A DNA stretch of 64,000 bases from Pontibacter coccineus (GCF_030546575.1 NZ_JAUOTN010000001.1:186001-250000); one strand, 5' to 3'; positions 1-9,206 are shown, counted from the stretch's first letter. The notes: a model not told the origin generated them from the sequence alone. Translations and numbers: made by a program.

Positions 1-497
1 CGCAGTCCGTAGGCATCCCCTGCGATCAGGCGCATCCACACGCCGGTTTCTGTAAAGATGGGTAATTGTTCGGGCTTGTAGTTTTCAAATGCAGGGGCGG
101 CTTCCTCGTCTTTTTCGGGCAGCGCAACCCAGGTCTGGATCATTTCCAGCTCGCCGCCGGCCAGGGTGGCGGGGTCTTCGAAGCGCTCGGAGTGCGCAAT
201 GCCGCTGCCGGCCGTCATCCAATTCACCTCTCCCGGCCGGATGATCTGCTCCACGCCCAGGCTATCGCGGTGGGTCACCTGACCGCCAAACAGGTAGCTG
301 ACCGTGGACAGGCCGATGTGCGGGTGCGGCAGCACGTCCATGTCGTGGATGAGCGGAGGCTGCACCTCAACAGGACCGGCATGGTCCATGAAGATGAAAG
401 GGCCAACCATGCGGCGCAGCCGAAAGGGCAGTATGCGCCGCACATCCATTCCGGGGGCGAGCGAAGCTTTGCGGGCTTCAATGACAATATCCAGCAT
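1..497 (-). CDS. Pirin family protein (3' end cut by window edge)
   Basis: The minus-strand frame opening at ATG 495-497 encodes a pirin N-terminal cupin domain and runs off the left edge, so about 165 residues of an expected 280-290 are visible. The signature PHPHIGLSTV followed by SYLFGG, and the later GSGIAHSE, carry the two histidines plus the His and Glu that bind the metal in characterised pirins. Family members are cupin-fold metal proteins, some with quercetinase activity and others binding transcription factors. The cellular role here is not predictable. The ATG was chosen because the family-typical start (MLDIVIEARKASL) follows directly. It is the most downstream gene of a run of minus-strand genes starting at 5.5 kb. 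Confidence 0.88.
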   Translation of the reverse strand, partial: MLDIVIEARKASLAPGMDVRRILPFRLRRMVGPFIFMDHAGPVEVQPPLIHDMDVLPHPHIGLSTVSYLFGGQVTHRDSLGVEQIIRPGEVNWMTAGSGIAHSERFEDPATLAGGELEMIQTWVALPEKDEEAAPAFENYKPEQLPIFTETGVWMRLIAGDAYGL

Positions 498-579
498 AAA
501 TACGCATTTACATGAATCCTATACCTGACGCAAAGACCTGCCACTTTCTGCAGCAACAGTGCCTGAATCGGTCATAAGC

Positions 580-2706
580 TTACTTACTGAAGTATACGCT
601 GAAGGTTGTGCCCTTGCCCAGCTCGCTCTCCACTTCTATCCTGCCGCCCGCGTTCTCCACAATCCTTTTCACCATATACAATCCCACGCCGGACCCTTCC
701 ACATGGTCATGGAAGCGTTTGAACATGGTAAAGAGTTTGTTCTGCTGCACAGTACTTAAACCCAGGCCGTTATCCTGTACCTGCAGTACCTGAAATCCGT
801 CCCGCTGTTCGCAGCTTATCTTAATGTGCGGCTTCCTGTCCGGATGGCTGTACTTGATGGCGTTCGACAACAGGTTGTAAAGAATGCTGCGCAGGTTTTT
901 CTCTGAGAAGGCCCTGGTCGAGCAATCGGCAACATCCGTTTCCATGTGCGCATCAAACTCCGTGATCATTTTGACCAGGTCAAGCTCCACTTCCCGGATC
1001 ATGTCGGCCACCACCACATACTCCTGCTTGTTCAGTTCCTCTTTCTGCAGCTTGGAGATTTCCGTCAGACTGGCGATCGTCTTCTTGAACCTGGACACTG
1101 AGCCCTGGATCATGTTGAGTATTCTCCTTACCTCCGGTTTGCCGAGGCTGTGCTCAGAGAGTTCGAACAACAGTTCGCTCATCAGCATCTCGATGTTCGA
1201 GATCGGCGCCTTTAAGTCGTGGGAGGCAGTGTAGATGAAGTTATCGAGGTCCTTGTTGATGTAGACGAGTTGCTGGTTGGCGATGCCAAACTCTTTGTTG
1301 GCCTTTTGCAGCTGCTGTTCGCTTGCCTCCACCGTCTTGCGCGCCTGCACCTGCTCGGTCACTTCGAGCGCGAAGACCACCACGCCGTCGATTTGGTTTT
1401 GTTCGTTGTAACGCGCCTGCTGAATGTAGCGGAAGTACCTGTCCTCCATTTCGCCATCGGGACGGGCAAACGGAATGTACATTTCCTTCTCTTCGTGGGT
1501 GTACCCTGTCTCATACACATCTCGAAAGGTCTTATACACCGGGTTATCTTTAATTTCGGGCAGGGCCTCCAGAATGGGTTTCCCAAGCAGCTCCCTCCCG
1601 GGGAAAAAAGCAGCATAGGCCGGGTTTACCAGCTCATATACCAGGTCAGGCCCGTTTAAAATACAGATGGCGGCCGGGGCTCCCATAAAGAGGCTTTGGA
1701 GCCGTTTGCTTTGTCGCTCCGCCTCCGCCTGTGCCTGCTCCAGTTCAAAGGTGCGGCGTTTTATCACTTCCTCCAGCCCCAGGTTCATAGTATGCAGCGA
1801 TGCGGCGCTCGATTCCACCTGCTGGCGCGCCGTCACGAAGTCGGTCACATCCAACGCGAAAATCAGTATGCCATTCACATTCCCCTCCGCATCCAGCAGG
1901 GCCTGGTATATAAAATTCCAGTAAATGTCCTCGGCAGGTTGCCCTTCGTAGCGCGCCACCGGTATTAGCAGTTCCTTCCCTTCGTAGGTGATACCTGTCC
2001 GGTATACCTCGTGTATGATGTCATAAACCGCTTGGTGCCTGAGTTCTGGCAAAGCCTCGAACAGGGGCAGGTTCAGCATCTCGCGGCCCGGGAAAAGCTG
2101 GTAATAGGAGCTATTGATCACCTTGTAGATGAAAGTCGGCCCCTCGAGCATGGCGCAGGCCGCCGGCGCCTGGTCAAAAAAGCGCTCCATGCGCAGGCGC
2201 TGTTGCTCTGCCTGGGCTAGCGCAGCCTGTTCTTTTGCCCGGCTTTCCTGCAGCTGTGCCTCTGTTTTCAGGGCGTCCGAAATATTTTTCGTCTCATGCA
2301 GAATACAAACGAGCTCGTTCTGGCTATTGTAAATGGGGGTGTTTGTGGAGACCCAGTATCGCTCCAGAAATTCCCCGGGTTTGTCGGGGTGCGGAATGTC
2401 GAACCGCGTGCCATCCATTTTGTGGGGTTGGCGGGTAGAAATCGCCCGTTCGATGGATGCCCGCAGGGTTACCGAGGGAGTGAGCTCGGGCGTATTGGGG
2501 TTATCCGGGAAAACAGTGAAGAGATGCTTGCCCATGATGTGCTCACGGGTTAAGAACGCTTCGCGCAAATAAGCCTCTGAGGCACCCATGATGGTCAGGT
2601 CAGGCGAAATAAGCAGGATTAAACCACTCTGCGCTTCCAGCAATTGCCGGTACGGGATGGTTGGGTCTGACTGATTCCCCTGCGTGGGAACGGCGCTATG
2701 TAGCAT
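580..2706 (-). CDS. PAS-domain sensor histidine kinase (three PAS modules)
   Basis: This 708-residue protein has no membrane segments and is probably cytoplasmic. Three PAS-like modules occupy roughly residues 20-150, 170-295 and 335-455, with short coiled linkers rich in Glu, Gln and Ala. Modules two and three are alike (FFDQAPAACAMLEGP and LFMGAPAAICILNGP), which points to internal duplication. The kinase core follows: phosphoacceptor His496 in YTASHDLKAPISNIE, an N-box (LLSNAIKYSH), a G1 box (DNGLGLS) and a G2 box (GSGVGLYMVKRIVE). It should autophosphorylate in response to a small ligand or redox cue sensed by PAS. There is no receiver domain or adjacent response regulator, so it is an orphan kinase. 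The next kinase gene is 140 bp upstream on the same strand. Confidence 0.9.
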   Translation of the reverse strand: MLHSAVPTQGNQSDPTIPYRQLLEAQSGLILLISPDLTIMGASEAYLREAFLTREHIMGKHLFTVFPDNPNTPELTPSVTLRASIERAISTRQPHKMDGTRFDIPHPDKPGEFLERYWVSTNTPIYNSQNELVCILHETKNISDALKTEAQLQESRAKEQAALAQAEQQRLRMERFFDQAPAACAMLEGPTFIYKVINSSYYQLFPGREMLNLPLFEALPELRHQAVYDIIHEVYRTGITYEGKELLIPVARYEGQPAEDIYWNFIYQALLDAEGNVNGILIFALDVTDFVTARQQVESSAASLHTMNLGLEEVIKRRTFELEQAQAEAERQSKRLQSLFMGAPAAICILNGPDLVYELVNPAYAAFFPGRELLGKPILEALPEIKDNPVYKTFRDVYETGYTHEEKEMYIPFARPDGEMEDRYFRYIQQARYNEQNQIDGVVVFALEVTEQVQARKTVEASEQQLQKANKEFGIANQQLVYINKDLDNFIYTASHDLKAPISNIEMLMSELLFELSEHSLGKPEVRRILNMIQGSVSRFKKTIASLTEISKLQKEELNKQEYVVVADMIREVELDLVKMITEFDAHMETDVADCSTRAFSEKNLRSILYNLLSNAIKYSHPDRKPHIKISCEQRDGFQVLQVQDNGLGLSTVQQNKLFTMFKRFHDHVEGSGVGLYMVKRIVENAGGRIEVESELGKGTTFSVYFSK

Positions 2707-2846
2707 GCGGTACTTTTATTGTTTACACTGATTGCGGGTATGTATGGAGGGTGTTACCGGAAAGCGGCCCGGCCATTAGAAGGCGCCATCCACTCATGCT
2801 ATACCTGTATGTTCGCCCCTATACCTGGACCTTTGCCCGGCAGCGA

Positions 2847-4793
2847 TCAGTTTTTTGATTGATGGAAACTGATAATAAAACTGGAGCCTACGCCCACTTC
2901 GCTGTCCACCGCTATGCTGTCGCCGGCATTGTCGAGTATGCGCTTCACCAGGTATAGCCCTATACCTGTACCCTCCACATGGTCGTGCGCACGCTTAAAA
3001 AGCGAGAAGATCTTACCGATCTGCTTCGGAGTGAGGCCAAGGCCATTGTCCTGCACGGTAAGTTCGTATAGCCCCTCCCTGGTGATGGCCGTGCTGATGT
3101 TGACCACCGGGCTGCGATCCGGGTCGGCATACTTGATAGCGTTGGAAACCAGGTTGAACAGGATGCTTCGAAGATTTTTTCGTGCGTAGCGTAGCGTGTC
3201 AAACTCCATAGCGGTGCACTGCACCACGGCGCCGGTGTGCTCGATGTAGGGCTGCAAACTGATCTTGACGTCCTCGAGCATGTCCCTGATCTGCACATCC
3301 TCAGGGGATTCCTGCTCATGATTCAGCCTGGTGACATCTGACAGATCAGCGATCACGTTTTTGAGCGTGCCGAGTGCACTGCCCATGTAACTTAACAGCA
3401 CTTCATGTTGTTCGAGGCTGTCGCCCAGGTCTTCCCTGAGCGCCTGCAGCAGGCCTTCGAGGTTGGTGATCGGGGCTTTTAGGTCGTGGGAGGCCGCGTA
3501 TACAAAATTGTCGAGCTCATTGTTGATCTTGATCAGCTCGCTGTTCTTGTGCATCAGTTCCTCGTTACGCCGCCGCTCCGTCAGGTCACGGGTTACTTTG
3601 GAGAAGCCCAGCAGCCGCTTTTTGCTGTTGTAGATCGGTGTGATCACCACGTTGGCCCAAAATGCGGTGCCGTCTTTGCGGATGCGCCAGCCTTCGTCCT
3701 CGAAGCGCCCCACTTCCTGCGCCTTCTTGAGTTCGTACTGCGGAAACCCGCTCGCGATAGACTCCCGGCTGTAGAAAGTAGAGAAGTGGCGCCCTATGAT
3801 TTCTTTCGGTTTATAGCCCTTGATGCGCTCGGCACCTTCGTTCCAGCTCATGACGATCCCCTCCGGATTCAGCATCAGAATGGCGTAGTCCTTCACGCTG
3901 TCAATCATGAGGCGGCTTTTCTCTTCGCTCTCCCGCAGCTCTTCGTTTGCAAGGAAAAGCTGCTGCTCCATTTTCAGTCTTTCCGTGAGATCGCGCGTGA
4001 TCTTTGAAAAGCCGATCATCTCTTTTTTGGAGTTGTAAATGGCGGTGATCACCGTATTGGCCCAGAAGGCGGAACCGTCTTTCCGGTAACGCCAGCCATT
4101 GTCCTCAAAGCGTCCGTGCTCTTTGGCCTGCTGGAGTTCATAATCCGGGAAACCCTGCGCGATCAGGTCCTGGCTGTAGAACCTGGCAAAATACTTCCCG
4201 ATGATCTCGTGTGCTTCGTAACCGTTCATGCGGTGGGCGCCATTGTTCCAGGTGGCCACGTTACCGGCCGGGTCCAGCATAAAGATGGCATAATCGGTTA
4301 CGCCCTCTATGAGCAGACGAAAGCGCTCTTCGCTCTCCTTCAGCTCCTCGAAGGCACGGTAGAGGTCATCCTCGGCTTTTTTGCGCTCAGAGAGGTCGCG
4401 GGTTATTTTGGAGAAGGCGACCAACTGCTGGTCCTTGTCATACACAGGCGTGATGACCACATTGGCCCAGAAAACAGAGTCATCCTTTTTCACGCGCCAG
4501 CCCTCCTCTTCGTACTTGCCCGCCGCAATCGCTTTGGTCAGTTCCTGAGCCGGGTATTCATCATCAATGTCCTTTTGGGTGTAGAAGATCGAAAAATGCT
4601 TCCCAATGATCTCCTCGGCATCATAGCCTTTGATCTGCTTTGCCCCGGTGTTCCAGGTGATGATGTACCCTTCGGTATTGAGCAGGAAAATAGCATAGTC
4701 TGTGATACTGTCAATAAGAATCCGGTACTGCTCATCGCCGCCGGTGTCTATACCTGCTGCGGTAACAGTAGCTGGGTTTAAGTTTACGTCCAT
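2847..4793 (-). CDS. PAS-domain sensor histidine kinase (three tandem near-identical PAS)
   Basis: This 648-residue soluble kinase has three consecutive PAS/PAC units of about 130 residues (roughly 22-140, 157-272 and 290-405). Each repeats the pattern D(Y/S)AI..L..G.V..WN.GA.R..GY...EIIG and ends in FSK(I/V)TRDL(T/S)ER, so the array arose by duplication. Phosphoacceptor His436 lies in YAASHDLKAPITN. The ATPase has LVSNAIKYAD, DNGLGLT and GTGIGLYLVKRIL. The C-terminal kinase core closely resembles that of the downstream kinase and of the one at 50.5 kb. No TM helix, receiver domain or adjacent regulator is seen. An ATG at the 5' end opens directly into the first PAS domain. The input signal is unknown. 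Confidence 0.9.
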   Translation of the reverse strand: MDVNLNPATVTAAGIDTGGDEQYRILIDSITDYAIFLLNTEGYIITWNTGAKQIKGYDAEEIIGKHFSIFYTQKDIDDEYPAQELTKAIAAGKYEEEGWRVKKDDSVFWANVVITPVYDKDQQLVAFSKITRDLSERKKAEDDLYRAFEELKESEERFRLLIEGVTDYAIFMLDPAGNVATWNNGAHRMNGYEAHEIIGKYFARFYSQDLIAQGFPDYELQQAKEHGRFEDNGWRYRKDGSAFWANTVITAIYNSKKEMIGFSKITRDLTERLKMEQQLFLANEELRESEEKSRLMIDSVKDYAILMLNPEGIVMSWNEGAERIKGYKPKEIIGRHFSTFYSRESIASGFPQYELKKAQEVGRFEDEGWRIRKDGTAFWANVVITPIYNSKKRLLGFSKVTRDLTERRRNEELMHKNSELIKINNELDNFVYAASHDLKAPITNLEGLLQALREDLGDSLEQHEVLLSYMGSALGTLKNVIADLSDVTRLNHEQESPEDVQIRDMLEDVKISLQPYIEHTGAVVQCTAMEFDTLRYARKNLRSILFNLVSNAIKYADPDRSPVVNISTAITREGLYELTVQDNGLGLTPKQIGKIFSLFKRAHDHVEGTGIGLYLVKRILDNAGDSIAVDSEVGVGSSFIISFHQSKN

Positions 4794-4923
4794 TCAAAAA
4801 AGCTGCTTAGGTAAGGTGAGTAAGGTGCGCGTTGTTCAGCCTTTGATGTATAAAACTGATTGTATTGGGCTAATATAAGCGAAAAACTGGTTTAGAAAGC
4901 TCACTAAAGTAAAAAAAACCAGG

Positions 4924-5478
4924 CTATACCTCCTGCGGCTGCAGGTCAGCGCTTCGCTCACTCGGCACAGCAGGCTGGTCGAGGCGCTTAATGACACGGG
5001 CCGGGTTACCCACTGCCACGCAGTTATCGGGTATGTCTTTTACCACGACAGAGCCAGCGCCAATACGCACATTGTTGCCAACGCGCACCTCACCGATGAT
5101 GCACACGTTAGAGCCTAGCTCCACGTTATTGCCGATAATCGGCGAACCGGTGTAACTGCCGTCTTCACGGCGTATGTTACCCAGGGTGGTGGAGTGGCGG
5201 AAAAAGCAGTTCTCACCAATCACGGAGCAGCCATTTACGACCAGGGCCTGTCCGTGGCCCAGGAAGAAATTCTTACCCACTTTGGTCCAGTGGGGCAGTT
5301 CTATACCCAGGATCCATTCGACAAAGATCTTGTAGAAGGCCAGGTAAGGCAACCAGATAATGCGGAAAAAGGTGTTGATAGAGGCAGGGCGGGCGATGCG
5401 GAACATGAGCATCACAAGGCGACCTTTCAGGTTACCCTTGTTCACGTTCCAGTCCTGGAACACATAAGACAAAAACAT
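4924..5478 (-). CDS. Serine-acetyltransferase-like hexapeptide-repeat acyltransferase
   Basis: This 184-residue protein has a left-handed beta-helix acetyltransferase fold. The C-terminal half (about 75-165) is built of hexapeptide turns such as IGENCF, IGNNVELGSNVCIIG and IGAGSVVVKDIP, closing with the family-typical VAVGNPARVIK. The N-terminal half is hydrophobic and aromatic, as in serine O-acetyltransferases and capsule or colanic-acid acetyltransferases that act near the membrane. It may acetylate serine (cysteine synthesis) or a sugar intermediate. The short N-terminus and the absence of a cysK neighbour make a polysaccharide substrate equally possible. It lies 130 bp upstream of the kinase gene on the same strand. 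Confidence 0.8.
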   Translation of the reverse strand: MFLSYVFQDWNVNKGNLKGRLVMLMFRIARPASINTFFRIIWLPYLAFYKIFVEWILGIELPHWTKVGKNFFLGHGQALVVNGCSVIGENCFFRHSTTLGNIRREDGSYTGSPIIGNNVELGSNVCIIGEVRVGNNVRIGAGSVVVKDIPDNCVAVGNPARVIKRLDQPAVPSERSADLQPQEV

Positions 5479-5553
5479 AGGCGAATGTTAATTTATATTC
5501 CACATACGCTATGTTGCGACCTGGCGTTGCAACATTCATGAGCGGCCTGTCCC

Positions 5554-5730
5554 CTATTCAGGCTTTTTCCGGATGGCCCCGTATAGCACAGGGCTGAAAA
5601 AACGCAGGTTTTCCAACACACAGGCCATGCTGAAAAATTTCTCAGGATCGATCTCAGGCTCTTCCGCCATGGTGGCCAGCAGCATGTCCAAGGTATAGGC
5701 AAACGTGGCGTCGAATTCTTCTTCGGTCAT
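5554..5730 (-). CDS. Small conserved-looking protein of unknown function
   Basis: A 58-residue acidic protein is proposed from ATG 5728-5730 (MTEEEFDATFAYTLDML) to the stop at 5554. The frame is open further upstream to 5814, but the extra 28 residues are low-complexity and overlap a TATACCT motif, so the internal ATG is preferred. Two amphipathic helices separated by an EEPEIDPEKF linker can be seen. No known family is recognised. It lies upstream of the acetyltransferase on the same strand with a 75-bp gap and could be co-transcribed. A true small gene is likely but not certain. Confidence 0.5.
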   Translation of the reverse strand: MTEEEFDATFAYTLDMLLATMAEEPEIDPEKFFSMACVLENLRFFSPVLYGAIRKKPE

Positions 5731-5890
5731 ATGTATACTATACCTGTCCGGTATACTCCTGCTGTATAACCACAATGATAGCCAATTAATTTCACACGAA
5801 CCTGATGCGGCCATTTCTTAACTGCAGGTCCGGATGTGCGTACCTTAAGTAGTACTTCATCATTTTCACTACAAAACAAACTTAAGACGT

Positions 5891-7003
5891 ATGACGATCA
5901 AACTCAAACCTTTAAAAGACCAGGTAATGGTAATTACCGGGGCCTCAAGCGGTATCGGGCTGGCCACAGCTCTTGCCGCTGCCGAAAAAGGAGCCCGGCT
6001 GGTGCTGGCAGCCCGCAATGAGCAGGCACTGCAGGAGATAGCCCAGGAAATAAATGACAAGGGCGGACAGGCGATTGCCGTGGGGGCTGATGTAGGCCGG
6101 CAGCAGGACATCCAGCGCATCGCCGATGCGGCCCTCTCCCATTTCGGAGGCTTCGACACCTGGGTGAACGACGCCGGCGTATCCGTTTACGGCCGTCTGC
6201 TGGAAGTGAGCGACGAAGACAACCGCCGCCTCTTCGACACCAACTTCTGGGGACTGGTATACGGCTCGCAGATGGCGGCCATGCACCTGCGCAACCGGGG
6301 TGGCGCGATCATCAACATTGGTAGTGTGCTTTCCGATATCGGCATTACGATGCAGGGCATGTACAGTGCCAGCAAGCACGCCGTGAAGGGCTTTACAGAT
6401 TCGCTCCGCATGGAGCTTGAAGAAGAAGGCGCGCCCATCTCGGTTACCCTGATCAAGCCGTCCGCCATCAACACCCCCTACCCTGACCATGCCAAAAACT
6501 ACACCAGCCACAAGCTGACCCTTCCGCCACCTGTGTACGAACCGGAAGAAGTGGCCAATGCCATCCTACATGCTGCCACACACCAAAAGCGCGATGTTAT
6601 GGTTGGCGGTGGCGGCAAGCTGATGAGCCTGACCAATAAAATTGCCCCTGGCCTGATGGACCTTGCCAACGAAAAGCTCATGACCGACCAGCAGTTGCTC
6701 GACGAGCCGGCGCAGCACCGGGAAGGTACCCTGCACCAGCCCGGTGAGGGCGGCCGCATACACGGTCGCATCAAGGACACGATGCCAACCAGCCTGTATA
6801 CCCGCACTGTTACCAACCCGCTGGTGGCAGGCGCTGTCGTGGCCGCCGCAGGTGCCGCTGCGCTGGCGCTGATGGGCAAAAAGCGCAAGGAAAACGGCAC
6901 CAACAGGTATAAGCAGTCGAATACCAGGCCTGAGATGGTAGAAGTGGTGGAGATCGTGGAGGAAGTACACGTAACCTCGCTCCCACCGCAGCGACCGCTG
7001 TAA
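5891..7003 (+). CDS. SDR family oxidoreductase with C-terminal membrane helix
   Basis: This 370-residue classical short-chain dehydrogenase has the Rossmann glycine motif TGASSGIG (16-23), an NDAG variant of NNAG (93-96), catalytic Ser145, and Tyr158-x3-Lys162 in YSASK. Family members use NAD(P)H to oxidise or reduce alcohols and ketones; the substrate is unknown. The catalytic domain ends near residue 260. A Gly/His-rich linker follows, then a hydrophobic helix (NPLVAGAVVAAAGAAALALM, about 308-327) with a basic flank, and a C-terminal acidic tail. The enzyme is therefore probably anchored to the inner membrane, an arrangement seen in SDRs of Bacteroidota and cyanobacteria. It is monocistronic, with a terminator-like hairpin downstream. 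Confidence 0.9.
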   Translation: MTIKLKPLKDQVMVITGASSGIGLATALAAAEKGARLVLAARNEQALQEIAQEINDKGGQAIAVGADVGRQQDIQRIADAALSHFGGFDTWVNDAGVSVYGRLLEVSDEDNRRLFDTNFWGLVYGSQMAAMHLRNRGGAIINIGSVLSDIGITMQGMYSASKHAVKGFTDSLRMELEEEGAPISVTLIKPSAINTPYPDHAKNYTSHKLTLPPPVYEPEEVANAILHAATHQKRDVMVGGGGKLMSLTNKIAPGLMDLANEKLMTDQQLLDEPAQHREGTLHQPGEGGRIHGRIKDTMPTSLYTRTVTNPLVAGAVVAAAGAAALALMGKKRKENGTNRYKQSNTRPEMVEVVEIVEEVHVTSLPPQRPL

Positions 7004-7048
7004 ACCCGGATTCCCGGCTCACACTATTTGATGAGCCTCGACATGATT

Positions 7049-7096
7049 AAACAAAAACAGGTGCAAAGGCCAGAATTTTTGTACCTGTTTTTGTTT
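7049..7096. terminator. Rho-independent terminator-like hairpin after the SDR gene
   Basis: A perfect 14-bp inverted repeat, AAACAAAAACAGGT at 7049-7062 and its complement at 7083-7096, encloses a 20-nt loop. The A-rich left and T-rich right arms make it usable in either direction. The long loop is somewhat unusual. Confidence 0.6.
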
Positions 7097-7438
7097 ATAT
7101 GGGTAGAGGGACTATTATTACCAATTCATATAATTGAAATAATACAAATAAAACAAATATAAAGACTTCTACGACTTATCATTTACCTTCTTGTTTCTTC
7201 TGCCCAAATATTGCCCTAAAGCGCTTTAAACCTGTTTTAGTCTTGTGGACCTTATCTTACATCTGATGTTATATTTACAATCAGTAAATCACTATATCAA
7301 AAAACTACCAAATCACGTTGAATTATATTGAAAGTCATACTGTTAGCAGTACGGCGGTAAGCGAGCTAGTACATGCGGCTGTCGATTTATTTCAAGCTAC
7401 AGGCTGCTGTACCGATGTATAACCACCGAATTTGCCGC
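7097..7438. other. AT-rich intergenic stretch without recognisable genes
   Basis: These 340 bases contain no plausible coding frame or RNA fold that I recognise. The sequence becomes AT-rich relative to both neighbours and ends in a promoter-like box serving the next gene. Confidence 0.5.
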
Positions 7439-7447
7439 TATATTTGC
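7439..7447 (+). promoter_or_regulatory. Candidate Bacteroidota -7 promoter box
   Basis: TATATTTGC matches the Bacteroidota sigma-A -7 element TAnnTTTG exactly and lies about 42 bases before the ATG at 7489. A clear -33 TTG element is not obvious. Confidence 0.45.
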
Positions 7448-7488
7448 AGGCTTTTACGTAGTAGCTTAGCTTTTTTTCTGAGAATAAT

Positions 7489-7962
7489 ATGTTTGAAACG
7501 CTTCTCTATACCTTTCTTTTGAGTATCTCTCCTTTCGGTGAAGCGCGGGCAGGCATACCGTACGCCATACTTAATAACGTGCATTTTATACTGGCCTTTG
7601 TGGTCGGCACTGTGGCCAACACGCTGGTGTTCCCGCTTTTCATGTGGTTGATCGATACCTTCAGCCGGAAGTTCTGGCCGTTCAGGGCCTATAAAAGAGG
7701 GGTGGTCTTTCTGTCGAAGCGCGCCAAGAAACTGGCCGGCGACAATGTGCAGAAGCACGGTTTCTGGGGGCTGATGGTGTTTGTGATGATCCCGCTTCCG
7801 GGTACGGGCGCCTACATGGGCACCATTGCAGCCAACATCTTCAAGATCGAGCGCAGAAAGGCTTTCCTGGCCATCAGCATTGGCGTCGTGATTTCGTCTA
7901 TTTTCATGGCCTTGGCAACGCACTTCGGTCACCTGGGCGTTACGCAGCTTTCTGCTAATTAA
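7489..7962 (+). CDS. Small multidrug export family (COG2426-type) membrane protein
   Basis: This 157-residue integral membrane protein has three or four hydrophobic segments (about 1-20, 30-55, 88-115 and 125-150). Two re-entrant proline/glycine loops, SPFGEARAGIPYA near residue 14 and PLPGTGAYMGT near residue 102, are the family hallmark and sit at symmetric positions, as in the related DedA/SNARE-associated fold. The family was named for putative small multidrug export, but transport has not been firmly shown, so the function is open. The promoter-like box at 7439 and the strong hairpin after the stop suggest a single-gene transcript. Confidence 0.78.
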   Translation: MFETLLYTFLLSISPFGEARAGIPYAILNNVHFILAFVVGTVANTLVFPLFMWLIDTFSRKFWPFRAYKRGVVFLSKRAKKLAGDNVQKHGFWGLMVFVMIPLPGTGAYMGTIAANIFKIERRKAFLAISIGVVISSIFMALATHFGHLGVTQLSAN

Positions 7963-7985
7963 CGCCATATTGCGTCTAGGCACAC

Positions 7986-8033
7986 AAGCCCTGTTTGCAC
8001 AGTCCGTCCTGTCGAAAGCAAACAGGGCTTTTT
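7986..8033 (+). terminator. Rho-independent terminator
   Basis: AAGCCCTGTTTGC (7986-7998) pairs perfectly with 8018-8030 over 13 bp with a 19-nt loop, followed by a T run. It ends the transcript of the gene at 7489-7962. Confidence 0.85.
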
Positions 8034-8081
8034 GCTTATCCAGCCTACTGCACTGAGCGAAAGAATGCGTAATTTTGGCGC

Positions 8082-9206
8082 ATGACGCTCAAAAAAATCA
8101 CGTCCTACAGTCTACTTTCCCTGCTTTTGATTAGCGGTGTAGCCGGATGCAGCTTTATGCACCTCTCGCCCCAGTTTGGCGGCGAGGCCAAAGGAGAACG
8201 GCTGCAGCTCATGCAGGCTTCGCCCAATTACGAGGATGGTGTCTTCCACAACCCGGTGCCTACCAACATGGACATTGGCTTCGGGGGCTATGTCAAAATG
8301 ATCAACTCTCGCCTCTTCGACAAAACAGAGAACCAATCGCCTGACTGGGAGCTTCCTGTTCAAAAGATAGAGCCGGGCCAGCTCGCTTCGGCGCAAGACA
8401 CCGCCACGGTGCTCACCTGGTTCGGGCACTCCACCTTCCTGATCGAATTGGACGGAAAACGCCTGCTCGTTGACCCTATGCTGGGCGAGCGAGCCTCTCC
8501 GCTCAGCTTCCTGGGGCCGAAACGCTTTACAGACGAACTGCCCATTGCCGCTGAAGACCTCCCTTATATTGATGCGGTACTCATCTCGCACGACCACTAC
8601 GACCACCTCGACTATAGCTCCATCAAAAAACTGGCAGAAAAGACCGGTCATTTCTACGTGGCGCTGGGTGTGGGGGCGCATTTGGAGCGCTGGGACGTTC
8701 CGGCCGAAAAGATCACAGAGCTGGATTGGTGGGACGAGGCCGAACTGGCAGGTATAACATTTGTGGCCACTCCCGCCCGCCACTTCTCCGGCCGCGGCAT
8801 CTCCGACCGCATGAAGACCCTCTGGACCTCCTGGGTGATTCAGGGCAAAAACGATAAGATCTTCTTCAGCGGCGACACAGGTTATTTCGAAGGCTTCAAG
8901 GAGATTGGCGAACGCTACGGTCCCTTCGACATTACCCTGCTGGAGTGCGGGCAGTACAACGAACTCTGGTCCGGCATCCACATGATGCCCGAAGAAACCG
9001 TGCAGGCCCACCTCGACCTGAAAGGAAAGCTGATGATGCCGATCCACTGGGGCGCCTTTGCCCTGGCCCTGCACTCCTGGACCGACCCGATCGAGCGCGT
9101 GACGAAAAAAGCGGAGGAATTGAACGTACCTATGACCACGCCCCGCATCGGCGAGCCCATTATCCTGGAGCGGCAGGTTCCGCACTCGCAGTGGTGGGAG
9201 AAGTAG
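8082..9206 (+). CDS. Metallo-beta-lactamase-fold lipoprotein (NAPE-PLD/UlaG-like)
   Basis: This 374-residue protein has a lipoprotein signal (LLISGVAGCS, lipid Cys23) and should be envelope-anchored. The MBL domain carries WFGHSTFLIELDG, the metal-binding motif SHDHYDHLD at about 168-176, FFSGDTGYF and a late His in MMPIHWGAFALALH. This matches the COG2220 group that includes N-acyl-phosphatidylethanolamine phospholipase D, so a phosphodiesterase acting on lipids is plausible; the substrate is unproven. The ATG at 8082 is preceded at only 5 bases by TAATTTTG, a promoter-like box, so the mRNA may have almost no leader. The acyl-CoA synthetase gene starts 84 bp downstream, which suggests a lipid-metabolism pair. 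Confidence 0.88.
   Translation: MTLKKITSYSLLSLLLISGVAGCSFMHLSPQFGGEAKGERLQLMQASPNYEDGVFHNPVPTNMDIGFGGYVKMINSRLFDKTENQSPDWELPVQKIEPGQLASAQDTATVLTWFGHSTFLIELDGKRLLVDPMLGERASPLSFLGPKRFTDELPIAAEDLPYIDAVLISHDHYDHLDYSSIKKLAEKTGHFYVALGVGAHLERWDVPAEKITELDWWDEAELAGITFVATPARHFSGRGISDRMKTLWTSWVIQGKNDKIFFSGDTGYFEGFKEIGERYGPFDITLLECGQYNELWSGIHMMPEETVQAHLDLKGKLMMPIHWGAFALALHSWTDPIERVTKKAEELNVPMTTPRIGEPIILERQVPHSQWWEK

Noticed and set aside
8082-9206. MBL protein considered as a defence nuclease like that of the 31.6-36.4 kb cassette
   Set aside because: It has a lipoprotein signal, belongs to the NAPE-PLD-like group and lies beside a fatty-acid activation gene, so a lipid role fits better.
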